Notes: generated by a model from the sequence alone, not told the origin. A stretch of 34,196 nt of DNA from Prevotella sp. (GCA_017467565.1 JAFUSV010000044.1:1-34196); one strand, 5' to 3'. Numbered from the stretch's first letter, positions 16,705 to 24,043 are shown. Translations and numbers: made by a program.

Positions 16705-16747
16705 ACCTGCTCTTCACCTTTTTTAACTATTGACTATAAATTCCAAA

Positions 16748-16826
16748 ATAGGCTGTCTTGGAACTCAGAACAGCCTATCTCAGAACCTCAACCAGCCTAT
16801 CTTGGACCCTGAAGGGTCCAGGATAG
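16748..16826 (-). terminator. Tandem hairpins downstream of xerD
   Basis: Two stem-loops follow the xerD stop on the minus strand. The first is CTATCTTGGACCC / GGGTCCAGGATAG (16797-16809 with 16814-16826, loop TGAA, one wobble). The second is ATAGGCTGT / ACAGCCTAT (16748-16756 with 16770-16778). CAGCCTATCT occurs twice directly and once inverted, so the hairpins may derive from one duplicated module. A TTTTGG follows the second stem. Confidence 0.7.
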
Positions 16827-16829
16827 CCT

Positions 16830-17732
16830 TCATTGAATGTTCCGAGGATGATGGAGCAGAATTTCCTCACGGAGCGTTTGCATAGACATGTGGGTATAGA
16901 TCTCGGTGGTGCCGATGGACTCATGACCTAAGAGCGTCTGGATGACGCGCAGGTCGGCACCTCCTTCCAGCAGGGCTGTGGCAAAGCTATGGCGCAGGGT
17001 GTGGGGCGAGATGGTCTTCTGGATGCCTGCCTCTTCGGCCTGTCGTTTCAGCATGATGAGTATCATGACACGCGTCAAGTGGGCTCCACGACGATTGAGG
17101 AAGATGTAGCTCTCCTCGCCAGGCTTTATCTTCAGCGTATTGCGCCAGGGCATGTAGTTCTCTATCTCGTGCAGGGCACGCTCTGAGATGGGCACCAGCC
17201 GCTCTTTGTTACCCTTGCCAAGAATGCGCAGGTAACGTTCGTCAGCATAGAGTTGCGACCACTGCAGGTTGACCAGTTCGCTGACTCGCAGCCCACATGA
17301 GAAGAGCACCTCGATGATGGCACGGTTGCGATGCCCCTCGGGTTTGGAGAGGTCTATGGAGTCCTCCAACTGGTCTACCTCCTGGGGAGTAAGGAACTCT
17401 GGCAGATGGTCACCCAGCACAGGTGACTCCAGGAGTTCGGTAGGATCGTCAGTGATGTAGCCGTCGAGCACAAGGAAACGGAAAAACGAGCGTATACCAC
17501 TCAGTATGCGGCACTGCGAGCGCGGACAGATGCCTATGTCATGCAGATTGGCAGCAAATGTCTGCAGGTCGCTCAGTTGCACGTCAGTGACACTGATGTC
17601 CTCGCCCGCCAGATAGTTGAGCAGCTTGTTGAGGTCCAGCTCGTAGGCACTGAGCGTATTGGCCGACATGCCCCGCTGCAACTTCAGGTAGCGCAGATAC
17701 CGCTGCTTGATTTTCAACGTCTCGTCATTCAT
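16830..17732 (-). CDS. xerD: Tyrosine recombinase XerD
   Basis: A 300-aa site-specific recombinase that, with a XerC-type partner, resolves chromosome dimers at dif. The N-terminal SAM-like DNA-binding domain (about residues 1-105; RGMSANTLSAYELDLNKLL) is followed by the catalytic domain with the full set of active-site residues: Arg149 (SCGLR), Lys173 (LGKGNKER), His244 and Arg247 (HTLRHSF), His270 (LLGHESIGTTEIYTH) and nucleophile Tyr279. ATG at 17732 is preferred; the adjoining GTG at 17735 is part of the repeat just upstream. It is the last gene of the dusB-aroQ-methyltransferase-xerD run, and hairpins follow its stop. The neighbourhood supports a housekeeping Xer protein rather than a mobile-element integrase. 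Confidence 0.92.
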   Translation of the reverse strand: MNDETLKIKQRYLRYLKLQRGMSANTLSAYELDLNKLLNYLAGEDISVTDVQLSDLQTFAANLHDIGICPRSQCRILSGIRSFFRFLVLDGYITDDPTELLESPVLGDHLPEFLTPQEVDQLEDSIDLSKPEGHRNRAIIEVLFSCGLRVSELVNLQWSQLYADERYLRILGKGNKERLVPISERALHEIENYMPWRNTLKIKPGEESYIFLNRRGAHLTRVMILIMLKRQAEEAGIQKTISPHTLRHSFATALLEGGADLRVIQTLLGHESIGTTEIYTHMSMQTLREEILLHHPRNIQ

Positions 17733-17760
17733 CACTTATCACTTAGCGCTTATCACTTAA
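17730..17760. repeat. ATCACTTATCACTTA short repeat at xerD start
   Basis: ATCACTT units fill the 28 bases between the methyltransferase stop and the xerD start on the minus strand, leaving no room for a normal ribosome binding site. Confidence 0.65.
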
Positions 17761-18393
17761 CTAACACTTCCTCACAATGGTCAGGCCGTCGCGCAGGGGC
17801 AGTATAACTTGTTCTACACGCGCATCGCCAACGAGAAAGTCGTTGAACGTCTCGATGCCATGCGTCTGCTGGTCGCGGTCATAGGCAGGGTCTACCACAT
17901 GACCGTCCCACAGCGTGTTGTCGGCCAGGATGAATCCGCCCGGCCGCAGGATGGAGAGTACCATCTCGTACGTCTCACGGTAGGTGCGCTTGTCGCCGTC
18001 AATGAAAGCCATGTCGAAGATGACGCCCAGGCGTGGGGCCTCGGTGATGGCGTCGCCGATGATAAACTCTATCTTGTCGGCCACGGGCGACTGTTCTATC
18101 CAGGGTCGCGTGAAGTCTTCCTGCTCGTCATTGATCTCAAAGGTGTACACGCGTCCGCCAGCCTCCAGTCCTTCTGCCATACATATAGCGCTGTAGCCAC
18201 TGAACGTGCCCACCTCGAGGATATTCTTTGGACGAATCATCTGCACCAGCATCTTCAGCAGTCGTCCTTGCAGATGTCCACTGGCCATGCGGCCATGCAA
18301 CATATAGATGTTGGTGGCGCGATAGAGCCGATAGAGATACTCAGGCTCTGGCTCTATATGCTGCAATATATAGTCGTCAATCGTCAATTGCAA
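17761..18393 (-). CDS. SAM-dependent O-methyltransferase (class I, Methyltransf_3)
   Basis: A 210-aa cytosolic methyltransferase of the COMT-like bacterial group. The SAM-binding motif I is ILEVGTFSGYSAICMAEGL, acidic residue motif YTFEINDEQ, then MAFIDGDKRTYRETYE (metal/SAM site Asp) and GGFILADNTLWDGHVVDP with the metal-binding DN pair, as in cation-dependent O-methyltransferases. The substrate is unknown. No ATG start is available: an in-frame TAA lies immediately before TTG at 18393, so translation must begin at TTG 18393 (or TTG 18387, or further in). Both codons sit inside a CAATTATCAATT-type repeat, as if the original start had been replaced. The family normally begins near LTIDDYILQHI, so little is missing. 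Confidence 0.88.
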   Translation of the reverse strand: MQLTIDDYILQHIEPEPEYLYRLYRATNIYMLHGRMASGHLQGRLLKMLVQMIRPKNILEVGTFSGYSAICMAEGLEAGGRVYTFEINDEQEDFTRPWIEQSPVADKIEFIIGDAITEAPRLGVIFDMAFIDGDKRTYRETYEMVLSILRPGGFILADNTLWDGHVVDPAYDRDQQTHGIETFNDFLVGDARVEQVILPLRDGLTIVRKC

Positions 18394-18424
18394 TTATCAA
18401 TTATCCATTGTCAATTATCCATTA
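18378..18424. repeat. CAATTATCAATTATCCATT repeat across aroQ stop and methyltransferase start
   Basis: Imperfect 10-11-bp units that both provide the TTG start region of the methyltransferase and run over the last codons and stop (TAA at 18415) of aroQ. The array therefore occupies the whole junction between the two genes. Confidence 0.8.
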
Positions 18425-18834
18425 CATAAAGCCTCCACTGCCAGTCGGTAGGAATCCAGGCCGAACCCGCAGATGACGCCTTTGCAGGCAGGCGAGAGGT
18501 AAGAGTGGTGGCGGAAGTCCTCGCGCTGGTGCACATTAGAGATGTGTACCTCGATGACCGGCGTCTTGATGCCACGTATGCAGTCGTGCAGCGCCACGCT
18601 GGTGTGCGTGTAAGCTCCGGCATTGAGAATGATGCCGTCGTAGCTGAAGCCCACTTCCTGCAACTTGTCTATGAGAGCCCCCTCGTGGTTGCTCTGGAAA
18701 TAGTCTATCTGCACGTCGGGGTAAGCCGCCTGCAACTTGGGCAGATAGTCGTCGAACGACGTCTGTCCGTAGATGTCTGGTTCCCTGCGTCCCAGCAGGT
18801 TCAGGTTTGGTCCGTTCACAATCTGTATTTTCAT
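18415..18834 (-). CDS. aroQ: Type II 3-dehydroquinate dehydratase
   Basis: A 139-aa enzyme of the shikimate pathway that dehydrates 3-dehydroquinate to 3-dehydroshikimate, usually as a dodecamer. The N-terminal signature NGPNLNLLGRREPDIYG carries the loop arginine (Arg17) and the catalytic Tyr22; NAGAYTHTSVALHD and EVHISNVHQRE contain the substrate-binding Asn71 and catalytic His97. The length is right for type II enzymes. The last three codons run into the AT repeat at the gene junction (ends CNG), so the extreme C-terminus may differ from relatives. It lies between dusB and the O-methyltransferase on the same strand, and no promoter box is visible directly upstream. Confidence 0.95.
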   Translation of the reverse strand: MKIQIVNGPNLNLLGRREPDIYGQTSFDDYLPKLQAAYPDVQIDYFQSNHEGALIDKLQEVGFSYDGIILNAGAYTHTSVALHDCIRGIKTPVIEVHISNVHQREDFRHHSYLSPACKGVICGFGLDSYRLAVEALCNG

Positions 18835-18850
18835 AACTCTAATTATAATT

Positions 18851-18960
18851 CATCACTTTTCACTGCGGTAGCAAATTTTTCACTTTTCACTGCGGTAGCA
18901 AATTCTTCACTTTTCACTGCGGTAGCAAATTCTTCACTTTTCACTCTTCACTTTTCACTT
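18851..18960. repeat. 27-bp tandem repeat array between aroQ and dusB
   Basis: Three 27-bp copies beginning CACTTTTCACTGCGGTAGCA (18854-18880, 18881-18907, 18908-18934; the first differs at one base) are followed by shorter CACTTTTCACT copies to about 18958, reaching the dusB stop at 18955. The 7-bp CACTTTT core is the complement of the repeat at the start of the window. There are no unique spacers, so this is not a CRISPR array. Confidence 0.92.
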
Positions 18961-19926
18961 TCCAACGCTTCTCATAATCTGCAACAGCTCGTCCATGCGT
19001 TCGGCCCTCAGCATGGCAATGCGCGTGGGACGGAAATTAGGGATGCCCTTGAAGAGAGGCGTCGCTGCAAGATGACGGCGTGTATGCAGGATGCCGCGCA
19101 CCTCGTCGATACGCTCAACATTGATGCGCAGCTGCTCCTCCAGGACTTCGAGCTTCTGGTCGAAACCGAAACTCTCATCCACCTCTCCCCTATCGATGAA
19201 ATCGCGTATTTCCTTGAATATCCAGGGCCGTCCGAACGTGGCACGTCCCACCATGACAGCATCTACGCCATAACGCTCGAAGGCCTCCTTGGCACCCTCG
19301 GCCGACGTGATGTCGCCATTGCCGATGATGGGTATATGTATGCGTGGATTGCGCTTCACCTCGCCTATAAGTGTCCAGTCGGCCTCGCCCGTGTACATCT
19401 GGCTGCGGGTGCGTCCGTGGATGGTCAGTGCCTGTATGCCGCAGTCCTGCAGCTGCTCAGCCAGGTCGGTGATGATGAGCTGTTCGTGGTTCCATCCCAG
19501 TCGGGTCTTCACCGTCACAGGCAGGTGGACGGCATCTACCACCTTGCGCGTAATGTCCAGCATCTTCGGTATGTTCTGCAGCATGCCGGCACCAGCACCT
19601 TTGCCAGCCACCTTCTTCACCGGACAGCCGAAGTTCAGGTCTATGAGGTCGGGGCCTGCCTGCTCCACGATGCGTGCTGCCTCGACCATCGCGTCAACAT
19701 CGCGTCCATATATCTGAATACCTACGGGCCGCTCCTCGTCGCTGATCTGAAGTTTGCGTATCGTCGATGCCACATCGCGCACCAAAGCCTCTGCCGACAC
19801 AAACTCGGTGTACACCATCGATGCGCCAAAGCGCTTGCACAACAGTCGGAAACCTATGTCGGTGACGTCCTCCATCGGCGCCAGGAACACAGGGTACTGT
19901 CCAAACTCTATATCTCCTATTTTCAT
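18955..19926 (-). CDS. dusB: tRNA-dihydrouridine synthase (DusB type)
   Basis: A 323-aa flavoenzyme reducing uridine to dihydrouridine in tRNA. The FMN-binding TIM barrel begins VFLAPMEDVTD; the catalytic cysteine is Cys101 in NFGCPVKKVAGKGAGAGML; HGRTRSQMYTG and the phosphate-binding IGNGDI and MVGRATFGRPWIF motifs follow. The start is ATG at 19926 (MKIGDIEFGQYP). A TTG at 19938 extends the frame, but it is the end of the TACTTTTG promoter box, so it cannot be transcribed normally. The distance from box to ATG predicts a leader of only a few bases. It is the first gene of the minus-strand run through aroQ and the methyltransferase to xerD; the C-terminal codons touch the CACTTTT repeat. Confidence 0.93.
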   Translation of the reverse strand: MKIGDIEFGQYPVFLAPMEDVTDIGFRLLCKRFGASMVYTEFVSAEALVRDVASTIRKLQISDEERPVGIQIYGRDVDAMVEAARIVEQAGPDLIDLNFGCPVKKVAGKGAGAGMLQNIPKMLDITRKVVDAVHLPVTVKTRLGWNHEQLIITDLAEQLQDCGIQALTIHGRTRSQMYTGEADWTLIGEVKRNPRIHIPIIGNGDITSAEGAKEAFERYGVDAVMVGRATFGRPWIFKEIRDFIDRGEVDESFGFDQKLEVLEEQLRINVERIDEVRGILHTRRHLAATPLFKGIPNFRPTRIAMLRAERMDELLQIMRSVGK

Positions 19927-19935
19927 AACTATCGG

Positions 19936-19967
19936 CAAAAGTACGAAAAAAACATGAATATCACAAA
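19936..19967 (-). promoter_or_regulatory. dusB promoter (TTTG, 20 bp, TACTTTTG)
   Basis: On the minus strand TTTG (19967-19964), a 20-bp spacer and TACTTTTG (19943-19936) form a complete Bacteroidetes promoter. The -7 box ends nine bases before ATG, so the dusB mRNA should have almost no 5' leader. Confidence 0.8.
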
Positions 19968-19984
19968 AAAGATTGGTGTTTTTC

Positions 19985-20015
19985 TTGCGTAGCTTACCAA
20001 AAAGATATACATTTG
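19985..20015 (+). promoter_or_regulatory. Esterase promoter (TTG, 20 bp, TACATTTG)
   Basis: TTG at 19985-19987, a 20-bp spacer and TACATTTG at 20008-20015 precede the esterase start at 20044. It is back to back with the dusB promoter, with only 17 bases between their upstream elements. Confidence 0.75.
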
Positions 20016-20043
20016 CAGCAAACTAAAAACAGAAGTAATAATA

Positions 20044-21663
20044 ATGAAGTATCATTTATGTGCTATTCTGAGTGCCGTGATGCTGACCATCGCCGGCAAT
20101 GCACAAGAGCGCGTGGCACCGGTTTTTATCGTTTGCGGCCAGTCGAACAGCGACGGCTGCATTCCACTCTCTGACTATCCCACCGACATGCATACCGACC
20201 TGTGCCGCTACAGCTACGACGACGGCAGCCACTTCCGCAACGGACAGTTCGAGGACTACAGACCCTACAGCTGGCGAGGCGACGAGTTTGGCTACGATGC
20301 TTTCGTCTACGACTACCTGTCGCGCTCATACGACGAGCCGTTCTATGTGGTCAAGGTGACGGCTGCCGGCACGGCTATCGACCCGTCGGCAGAAAGCTAC
20401 AACAACTGGTACTGGTCGTGCAACCCCGACTGGTACGATGCTCAGACGGCCACCTCACTGGGGGGTAAGTCGCTGATGAAGTCGTTTGAGCGTGCATTCA
20501 ATGCCTGCCGCAGCCAGACCCTCCAAGCACTGAAGAACGGCTACGACGTAAAGGCTATACTCTGGCACCAGGGCGAGAGCGACTATCACGCCAACGGACC
20601 CGCCAACTACTACGACAACCTGAAGGCACTCATCGCCCACATGCGGCAGTTTGTCTACCAGCAGACAGGCCAGACGTCGGCCCTCAGCTTACCGTTCATC
20701 CTCGGCACCGTACCCCATGTAGGCATGCTGTACCACCCCACCGTGGAGGCTGCCCAGCATCGTGTGGCCGACGAGGATGCCAACGTTTTCCTCGTAGATC
20801 TGTCGGAGATGCCTCTGATGGGCGACGGATTCCACTTTGGCGTAGAGGTGGCCCGCTATTTTGCCGACGAGGTCAGCCGCCAACTGGTGGCACTGGGCAT
20901 CTGTGACGAGGCGAAGCCCGTAGAATCCAACCTCCAGGATATCACCGACGATGTGCTGGTCAATGCCAACTTTGAACTGGCTACCGACGGCCAGGTCAAT
21001 CCGCGTGGCAACATCTCGCGCGGATGTCCCTACGGATGGACCATGGAGCCCATGCTCAGCGGACAGTCGTTCGGCATCAACAAAGACGCTCAGAACTTTG
21101 CAGGCAACAATGTGTGCTGGATGAACTGCACGCCCATGCCTCAAGACTTTGCCTTGTCGCAGACCGTCAGTGCCGACAAACTGGGAGCCGGCACCTACAT
21201 CGTCAGCTGCAAGCTGTGGGTCGAAGAGAACAAGAAGACCAACTGCCGTCTGTTTGCCAACAACCAGGTGCAATACTACGGCTACGAGAGTGACTATACC
21301 AACCTGCTGACGGACGGAGAGGAGGCCACGTATGCCGGCTTTGCCGGCGGCAACACGTCACCATTCATCCTGCGTCCGCTGCAGGTACAGGTGACACTGG
21401 CCGACGGCGAAGACCTAAGTCTGGGCATCAAAACCAGCTGCCGGCGCAACAACGGTAGCAACAGCACCGACAACAGCGGATGGTTCAAGGTGGACAACTT
21501 CCATCTATGCAAGGTGACCGAACCTGTCCATTGCTCTATACAAGGCCCAGCAGCCAAAGTGGTGCCTGCCAATGACCGATGGTACACCGTCGATGGCCGT
21601 CGTGCCCAGCCTCATCAGCGCGGCCTGCTGCTCGGCAACGGCCAGAAAGTTATTAAGAAATAG
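20044..21663 (+). CDS. Secreted SASA/CE6-type carbohydrate esterase with C-terminal tail
   Basis: A 539-aa secreted enzyme with a signal peptide ending near AGNAQ. The SGNH-type sialate O-acetylesterase (SASA, formerly DUF303) domain covers about residues 24-280: GQSN at 32-35 with nucleophile Ser34, WHQGES at 174-179, and the Asp261/His264 pair in DGFHF. This is the set used by CE6 acetyl-xylan esterases and related deacetylases. A second, beta-rich carbohydrate-binding-like domain follows (about 300-510; NANFELATDGQVNPRGN ... GWFKVDNFHL). The protein ends in the short tail WYTVDGRRAQPHQRGLLLGNG plus QKVIKK. It appears to be an insertion into the otherwise conserved dusB/aroQ to LolE/rbfA block. 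Deacetylation of dietary xylan or pectin is inferred; the true substrate is unknown. Confidence 0.85.
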   Translation: MKYHLCAILSAVMLTIAGNAQERVAPVFIVCGQSNSDGCIPLSDYPTDMHTDLCRYSYDDGSHFRNGQFEDYRPYSWRGDEFGYDAFVYDYLSRSYDEPFYVVKVTAAGTAIDPSAESYNNWYWSCNPDWYDAQTATSLGGKSLMKSFERAFNACRSQTLQALKNGYDVKAILWHQGESDYHANGPANYYDNLKALIAHMRQFVYQQTGQTSALSLPFILGTVPHVGMLYHPTVEAAQHRVADEDANVFLVDLSEMPLMGDGFHFGVEVARYFADEVSRQLVALGICDEAKPVESNLQDITDDVLVNANFELATDGQVNPRGNISRGCPYGWTMEPMLSGQSFGINKDAQNFAGNNVCWMNCTPMPQDFALSQTVSADKLGAGTYIVSCKLWVEENKKTNCRLFANNQVQYYGYESDYTNLLTDGEEATYAGFAGGNTSPFILRPLQVQVTLADGEDLSLGIKTSCRRNNGSNSTDNSGWFKVDNFHLCKVTEPVHCSIQGPAAKVVPANDRWYTVDGRRAQPHQRGLLLGNGQKVIKK

Positions 21664-21671
21664 CCTTTTTC

Positions 21672-21713
21672 CGAGGAAGGAGGAACAAGTATGACCTCGC
21701 TCCTCCTTCCTCG
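21672..21713. terminator. 13-bp hairpin between esterase and lipoprotein
   Basis: CGAGGAAGGAGGA (21672-21684) and its exact complement TCCTCCTTCCTCG (21701-21713) enclose a 16-base loop between two convergent genes. There is no strong T tract on either side, so it is a weaker bidirectional terminator candidate. Confidence 0.55.
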
Positions 21714-21738
21714 ATTAAAGTCTCGAAACTAAGTAGCC

Positions 21739-22209
21739 TTATTTCAGCAAGTTCTTCAGGCCCTCAACAGTATTCTTGACGTTCTCGGCATCCTTCTTCA
21801 CCTGGTCAACGTCCTGCTTCACCTGCTCTACAGCCTGCTTGCCGGCCTCCACTTTCTGCTCCACGTTCTCCTTCACGTTCTCGACAGCCTCTACGCCCTC
21901 CTGAATCTTGTCAGTGACGGCCTGCTTGCCAGCCTCGTACTGAGCCTTCAGCTCGTTGTACTTGTTGACGGCAGCCTCAAACTCCTCGGGAGTCTTGAAG
22001 TCCTCAGCCTTGGGGGCAACGGGCTCTTCAGTCACCTGTGTAGCCTGAGCCTCTACAGCCTCGGCGTTCTCAGTAGTGCTCTCAGCAGCCTGCTCCTCGG
22101 TCTGATTCTCCTGACCCTCGGCAGCCTCGCCACCCTTGTTACTGTTACCACATGCTGCGAAGGTCATACCCAGAGCCAAGGCAGCGATTGCAAAAATTGA
22201 CTTTTTCAT
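21739..22209 (-). CDS. Acidic coiled-coil lipoprotein
   Basis: A 156-aa protein with a lipoprotein signal ending FAAC (Cys20), so it should be lipid-anchored. A Gly/Ser/Asn/Glu linker and a Glu/Ala/Gln-rich low-complexity stretch follow. The C-terminal half (from about residue 70) is a run of amphipathic helix with repeating EAGKQAV, EQVKQDV and EAVENVKENV units. That is like late-embryogenesis-abundant or apolipoprotein-type helices, and may lie along a membrane or peptidoglycan. No enzymatic domain is visible. The promoter is complete and strong-looking, suggesting high expression. The gene stands alone between the convergent esterase and the upstream LolE-type gene. The role is unknown; Braun-lipoprotein-like tethering is only a guess. 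Confidence 0.75.
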   Translation of the reverse strand: MKKSIFAIAALALGMTFAACGNSNKGGEAAEGQENQTEEQAAESTTENAEAVEAQATQVTEEPVAPKAEDFKTPEEFEAAVNKYNELKAQYEAGKQAVTDKIQEGVEAVENVKENVEQKVEAGKQAVEQVKQDVDQVKKDAENVKNTVEGLKNLLK

Positions 22210-22260
22210 TTTGTTCTGTTTTGTTTTTGTTTAATAAAAGATGATTCGAAAAGTTTGCTG

Positions 22261-22291
22261 CAAAGGTAATAATTATCTGATACGCAGCCAA
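22261..22291 (-). promoter_or_regulatory. Lipoprotein promoter (TTG, 20 bp, TACCTTTG)
   Basis: Minus strand TTG (22291-22289), a 20-bp spacer and TACCTTTG (22268-22261), about 50 bases before the lipoprotein start. Confidence 0.75.
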
Positions 22292-22305
22292 TAATTTTAA
22301 CTTTT

Positions 22306-23541
22306 TTAATACAGCAAGCGCTTGGAGAAGTACCTGACAGGATACCAGACGCTGAGAAATCCTACCAGCAGCACCGTCACGAAAATGATGACGATGTCCA
22401 TGGAATGCACGCTGACGGGGTAGGCATCTACGATGAACGAACCCTCGGACCGACCCAAGGAGATGATACCGAACTGCTGCTGCAACCAGCAGAGCAACAG
22501 ACCGAGAACGATGCCCAGCACGGCACCGATGGCAGAGATCAGTCGTCCCTCAAAGAGGAAGATATGGGTAATCTGACGGTCGGAGGCTCCCAGATTGCGC
22601 AGCGTGACGACATCCTCGCGCTTGTCGATGATGAGCATGGAGAGCGACCCGATGATGTTGAAGCATGCCACCACCAGGATGAAGGTCAGGAAGATATAGG
22701 CAATGAGTTTCTCTATCTTCATGATGCGGAACGTCTCGTCCTGCTGCTCATAGCGGTCTTGCACCAGGTATTTGTCGCCGGCTATCTGCTTGATCTCTTT
22801 CTTCACCCCCTCGAAGTCGCTGCCTGGCTTGAGTCGCAGCTCCAGCGAGGAAAGCATGCCCTGCTGGTCGAAGATGCGACGGGCAAAGCTGATGCTAGTC
22901 AGGATGTAGCCGGCATCGTACTTGGACTGCTTGACGCTGAAGACGGTACCCGGCGAATAGAGGTCGTCCTGTATGAAGCCGTCCTCGGGGTCGGTCATGT
23001 CGAGCTGTCCCTCGCGTCGTGGAGCATATATCTGCAGCGGACCCTCATAGCGCAGACCTGTGCCCAAAGCCTCAGCCAGACGTATGCCGAGGATGGCGTA
23101 GTGCATGTCGGCCACATGCAGTTCCAGCTCGCTGCCATAAGGATAGAGCAGCGAATCGATGTCGTGCACCTGCTCACTGAAGTTATCGTCCACACCTTTC
23201 ACGATGACCATGGCCTGACGGCCGTTATAGACAGCCAGTGCCTGATCCTCCACACTCTCGGTGGCGACCTCTATCTGCGGCAGATTCCTGATCTTAGTCA
23301 GTATGGGGTCATCGGCAGGAGCCGTCTTGCCCTTGGCTGGAGTAATCTTCAACTGAGGATCGAAATTGGTAAACAGGTTACCCACCAGATCGCTGAACCC
23401 ATTGAACACACTCAGCGTAACCACCAGTGCCATCGTGGCGACAGCGACGCCAAGGACGGAGATGCCACTGATGATATTGATGACATTGGTGCTCTTCTTA
23501 GAGAACAGGTAGCGCCGGGCTATAAAAAAAGAGACCTTCAC
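22306..23541 (-). CDS. LolC/LolE-type ABC transporter permease (FtsX family)
   Basis: A 411-aa inner-membrane permease. The N-terminal FFIARRYLFSKKSTNVINIISGISVLGVA (in pieces) is the cytoplasmic/TM1 signature of LolC/E proteins. A large periplasmic domain (about residues 48-265, MacB_PCD-like) follows, then three TM helices (about 270-300, 322-350, 375-400) with the FtsX-type IIDKREDVVTLRNLGAS coupling region. In Proteobacteria such proteins form LolCDE, which releases lipoproteins from the inner membrane; the Bacteroidetes protein probably has the same job, though no LolD ATPase is nearby. Its start overlaps the rbfA stop by 4 bases, so the two are translationally coupled. This pairing is usual in Bacteroidales. 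Confidence 0.9.
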   Translation of the reverse strand: MKVSFFIARRYLFSKKSTNVINIISGISVLGVAVATMALVVTLSVFNGFSDLVGNLFTNFDPQLKITPAKGKTAPADDPILTKIRNLPQIEVATESVEDQALAVYNGRQAMVIVKGVDDNFSEQVHDIDSLLYPYGSELELHVADMHYAILGIRLAEALGTGLRYEGPLQIYAPRREGQLDMTDPEDGFIQDDLYSPGTVFSVKQSKYDAGYILTSISFARRIFDQQGMLSSLELRLKPGSDFEGVKKEIKQIAGDKYLVQDRYEQQDETFRIMKIEKLIAYIFLTFILVVACFNIIGSLSMLIIDKREDVVTLRNLGASDRQITHIFLFEGRLISAIGAVLGIVLGLLLCWLQQQFGIISLGRSEGSFIVDAYPVSVHSMDIVIIFVTVLLVGFLSVWYPVRYFSKRLLY

Positions 23542-23873
23542 TTCTTCAACAGTTCATCGATATGATCGATATAGTCCAGTGAATCGTCGATGAAGAAACG
23601 CAGTTCGGGCACGATGCGCAGCTGATAGCGCACACGCTGTCCCAGGGCATAGCGTATCTGCTGGTTGCTCTTCTCGATATTCTTCAACAGTTCCTCACCT
23701 TTCTCCGAAGGAAAGATGCTCAGATAGGCTGTGCAGATGCTGAGGTCGGGCGAAATCTTAGTCCGGGTGACCGACACCATGACGCCGTGCATCCCTCGTG
23801 TCTGTTCCTGGAAGATGACGCTCAACTCTTTCTGTAGCAGTCGTGCAATTTTGTTCTGTCTTGTCTCTTGCAT
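23538..23873 (-). CDS. rbfA: 30S ribosome-binding factor A
   Basis: A 111-aa single-domain protein with the RbfA KH-like fold: the N-terminal QNKIARLLQKELSVIFQEQ helix, then VMVSVTRTKISPDLSICTAYLSIFP and a C-terminal LRIVPELRFFIDDSLDYIDHIDELL block. It assists late 30S maturation and 16S 5'-end processing, and cold adaptation in other bacteria. The length is typical. It is upstream of, and overlaps by ATGA, the LolE-type permease on the minus strand. No clear TAnnTTTG box was found between it and the OmpA gene; the hairpin-rich gap at 23885-24000 lies upstream. Confidence 0.95.
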   Translation of the reverse strand: MQETRQNKIARLLQKELSVIFQEQTRGMHGVMVSVTRTKISPDLSICTAYLSIFPSEKGEELLKNIEKSNQQIRYALGQRVRYQLRIVPELRFFIDDSLDYIDHIDELLKK

Positions 23874-23887
23874 ATTATTCTATTTTT

Positions 23888-23908
23888 TCGGCGGTGGAAC
23901 CGCCGAAC
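23888..23908. terminator. 9-bp hairpin TTCGGCGGT / ACCGCCGAA
   Basis: A perfect 9-bp stem with a 3-base loop just upstream of rbfA. On the + strand it is preceded by T6, so it would be A-rich on one side and not a classic terminator; it may be structural or a leader element of rbfA. Confidence 0.45.
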
Positions 23909-23921
23909 ACACTTTCTTTTT

Positions 23922-23947
23922 GGCGGGCGGGCGGTGGGGGCGCCGGG
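23922..23947 (+). other. G-quadruplex-compatible G-rich tract
   Basis: Four G runs of three or more with short loops (GGG-C-GGG-CGGT-GGGGG-CGCC-GGG) fit the G3+N1-7 pattern on the + strand, so the minus-strand rbfA leader would be C-rich and the coding-strand DNA complementary to it G-rich. It sits between rbfA and ompA, in a stretch without genes. Confidence 0.5.
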
Positions 23948-23968
23948 CACTCTTTCTTTTAGAAGATA

Positions 23969-24000
23969 CTTGCCAGAAACAACCATGTGCTTCTGGCAAG
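23969..24000 (-). terminator. Hairpin after OmpA-family gene
   Basis: CTTGCCAGAA (23969-23978) and TTCTGGCAAG (23991-24000) pair perfectly across a 12-base loop, downstream of the OmpA-family stop on the minus strand. TATCTTCTAAAAG follows, a weak T tract. Confidence 0.6.
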
Positions 24001-24003
24001 CTT

Positions 24004-24043
24004 ATTATCAATTATCAATTATCAATTGTCCATTCTCAATTGA
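24004..24043. repeat. ATTATCAATT short tandem repeat at OmpA-family stop
   Basis: Four or so 9-10-bp copies (TTATCAATT, ATTATCAATT, then TGTCCATTCTCAATT) end on the TGA of the OmpA-family gene, which is read from within the array. Confidence 0.8.

Noticed and set aside
16529-16717. N-terminal extension of the small unidentified protein
   Set aside because: The extension translates the AT repeat, promoter box and hairpin; MMNRK at 16528 is a better start.
18854-18958. Possible CRISPR array
   Set aside because: The 27-bp units are directly adjacent with no unique spacers, and no cas genes are present.
18505-19992. 495-codon open frame on the + strand
   Set aside because: Runs across the repeat array and antisense to aroQ and dusB; contains repeat-derived NSSLFTAVA units and no domain.
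22405-23565. 386-codon open frame on the + strand
   Set aside because: Antisense to the LolE-type permease and rbfA; no start signals or domain.
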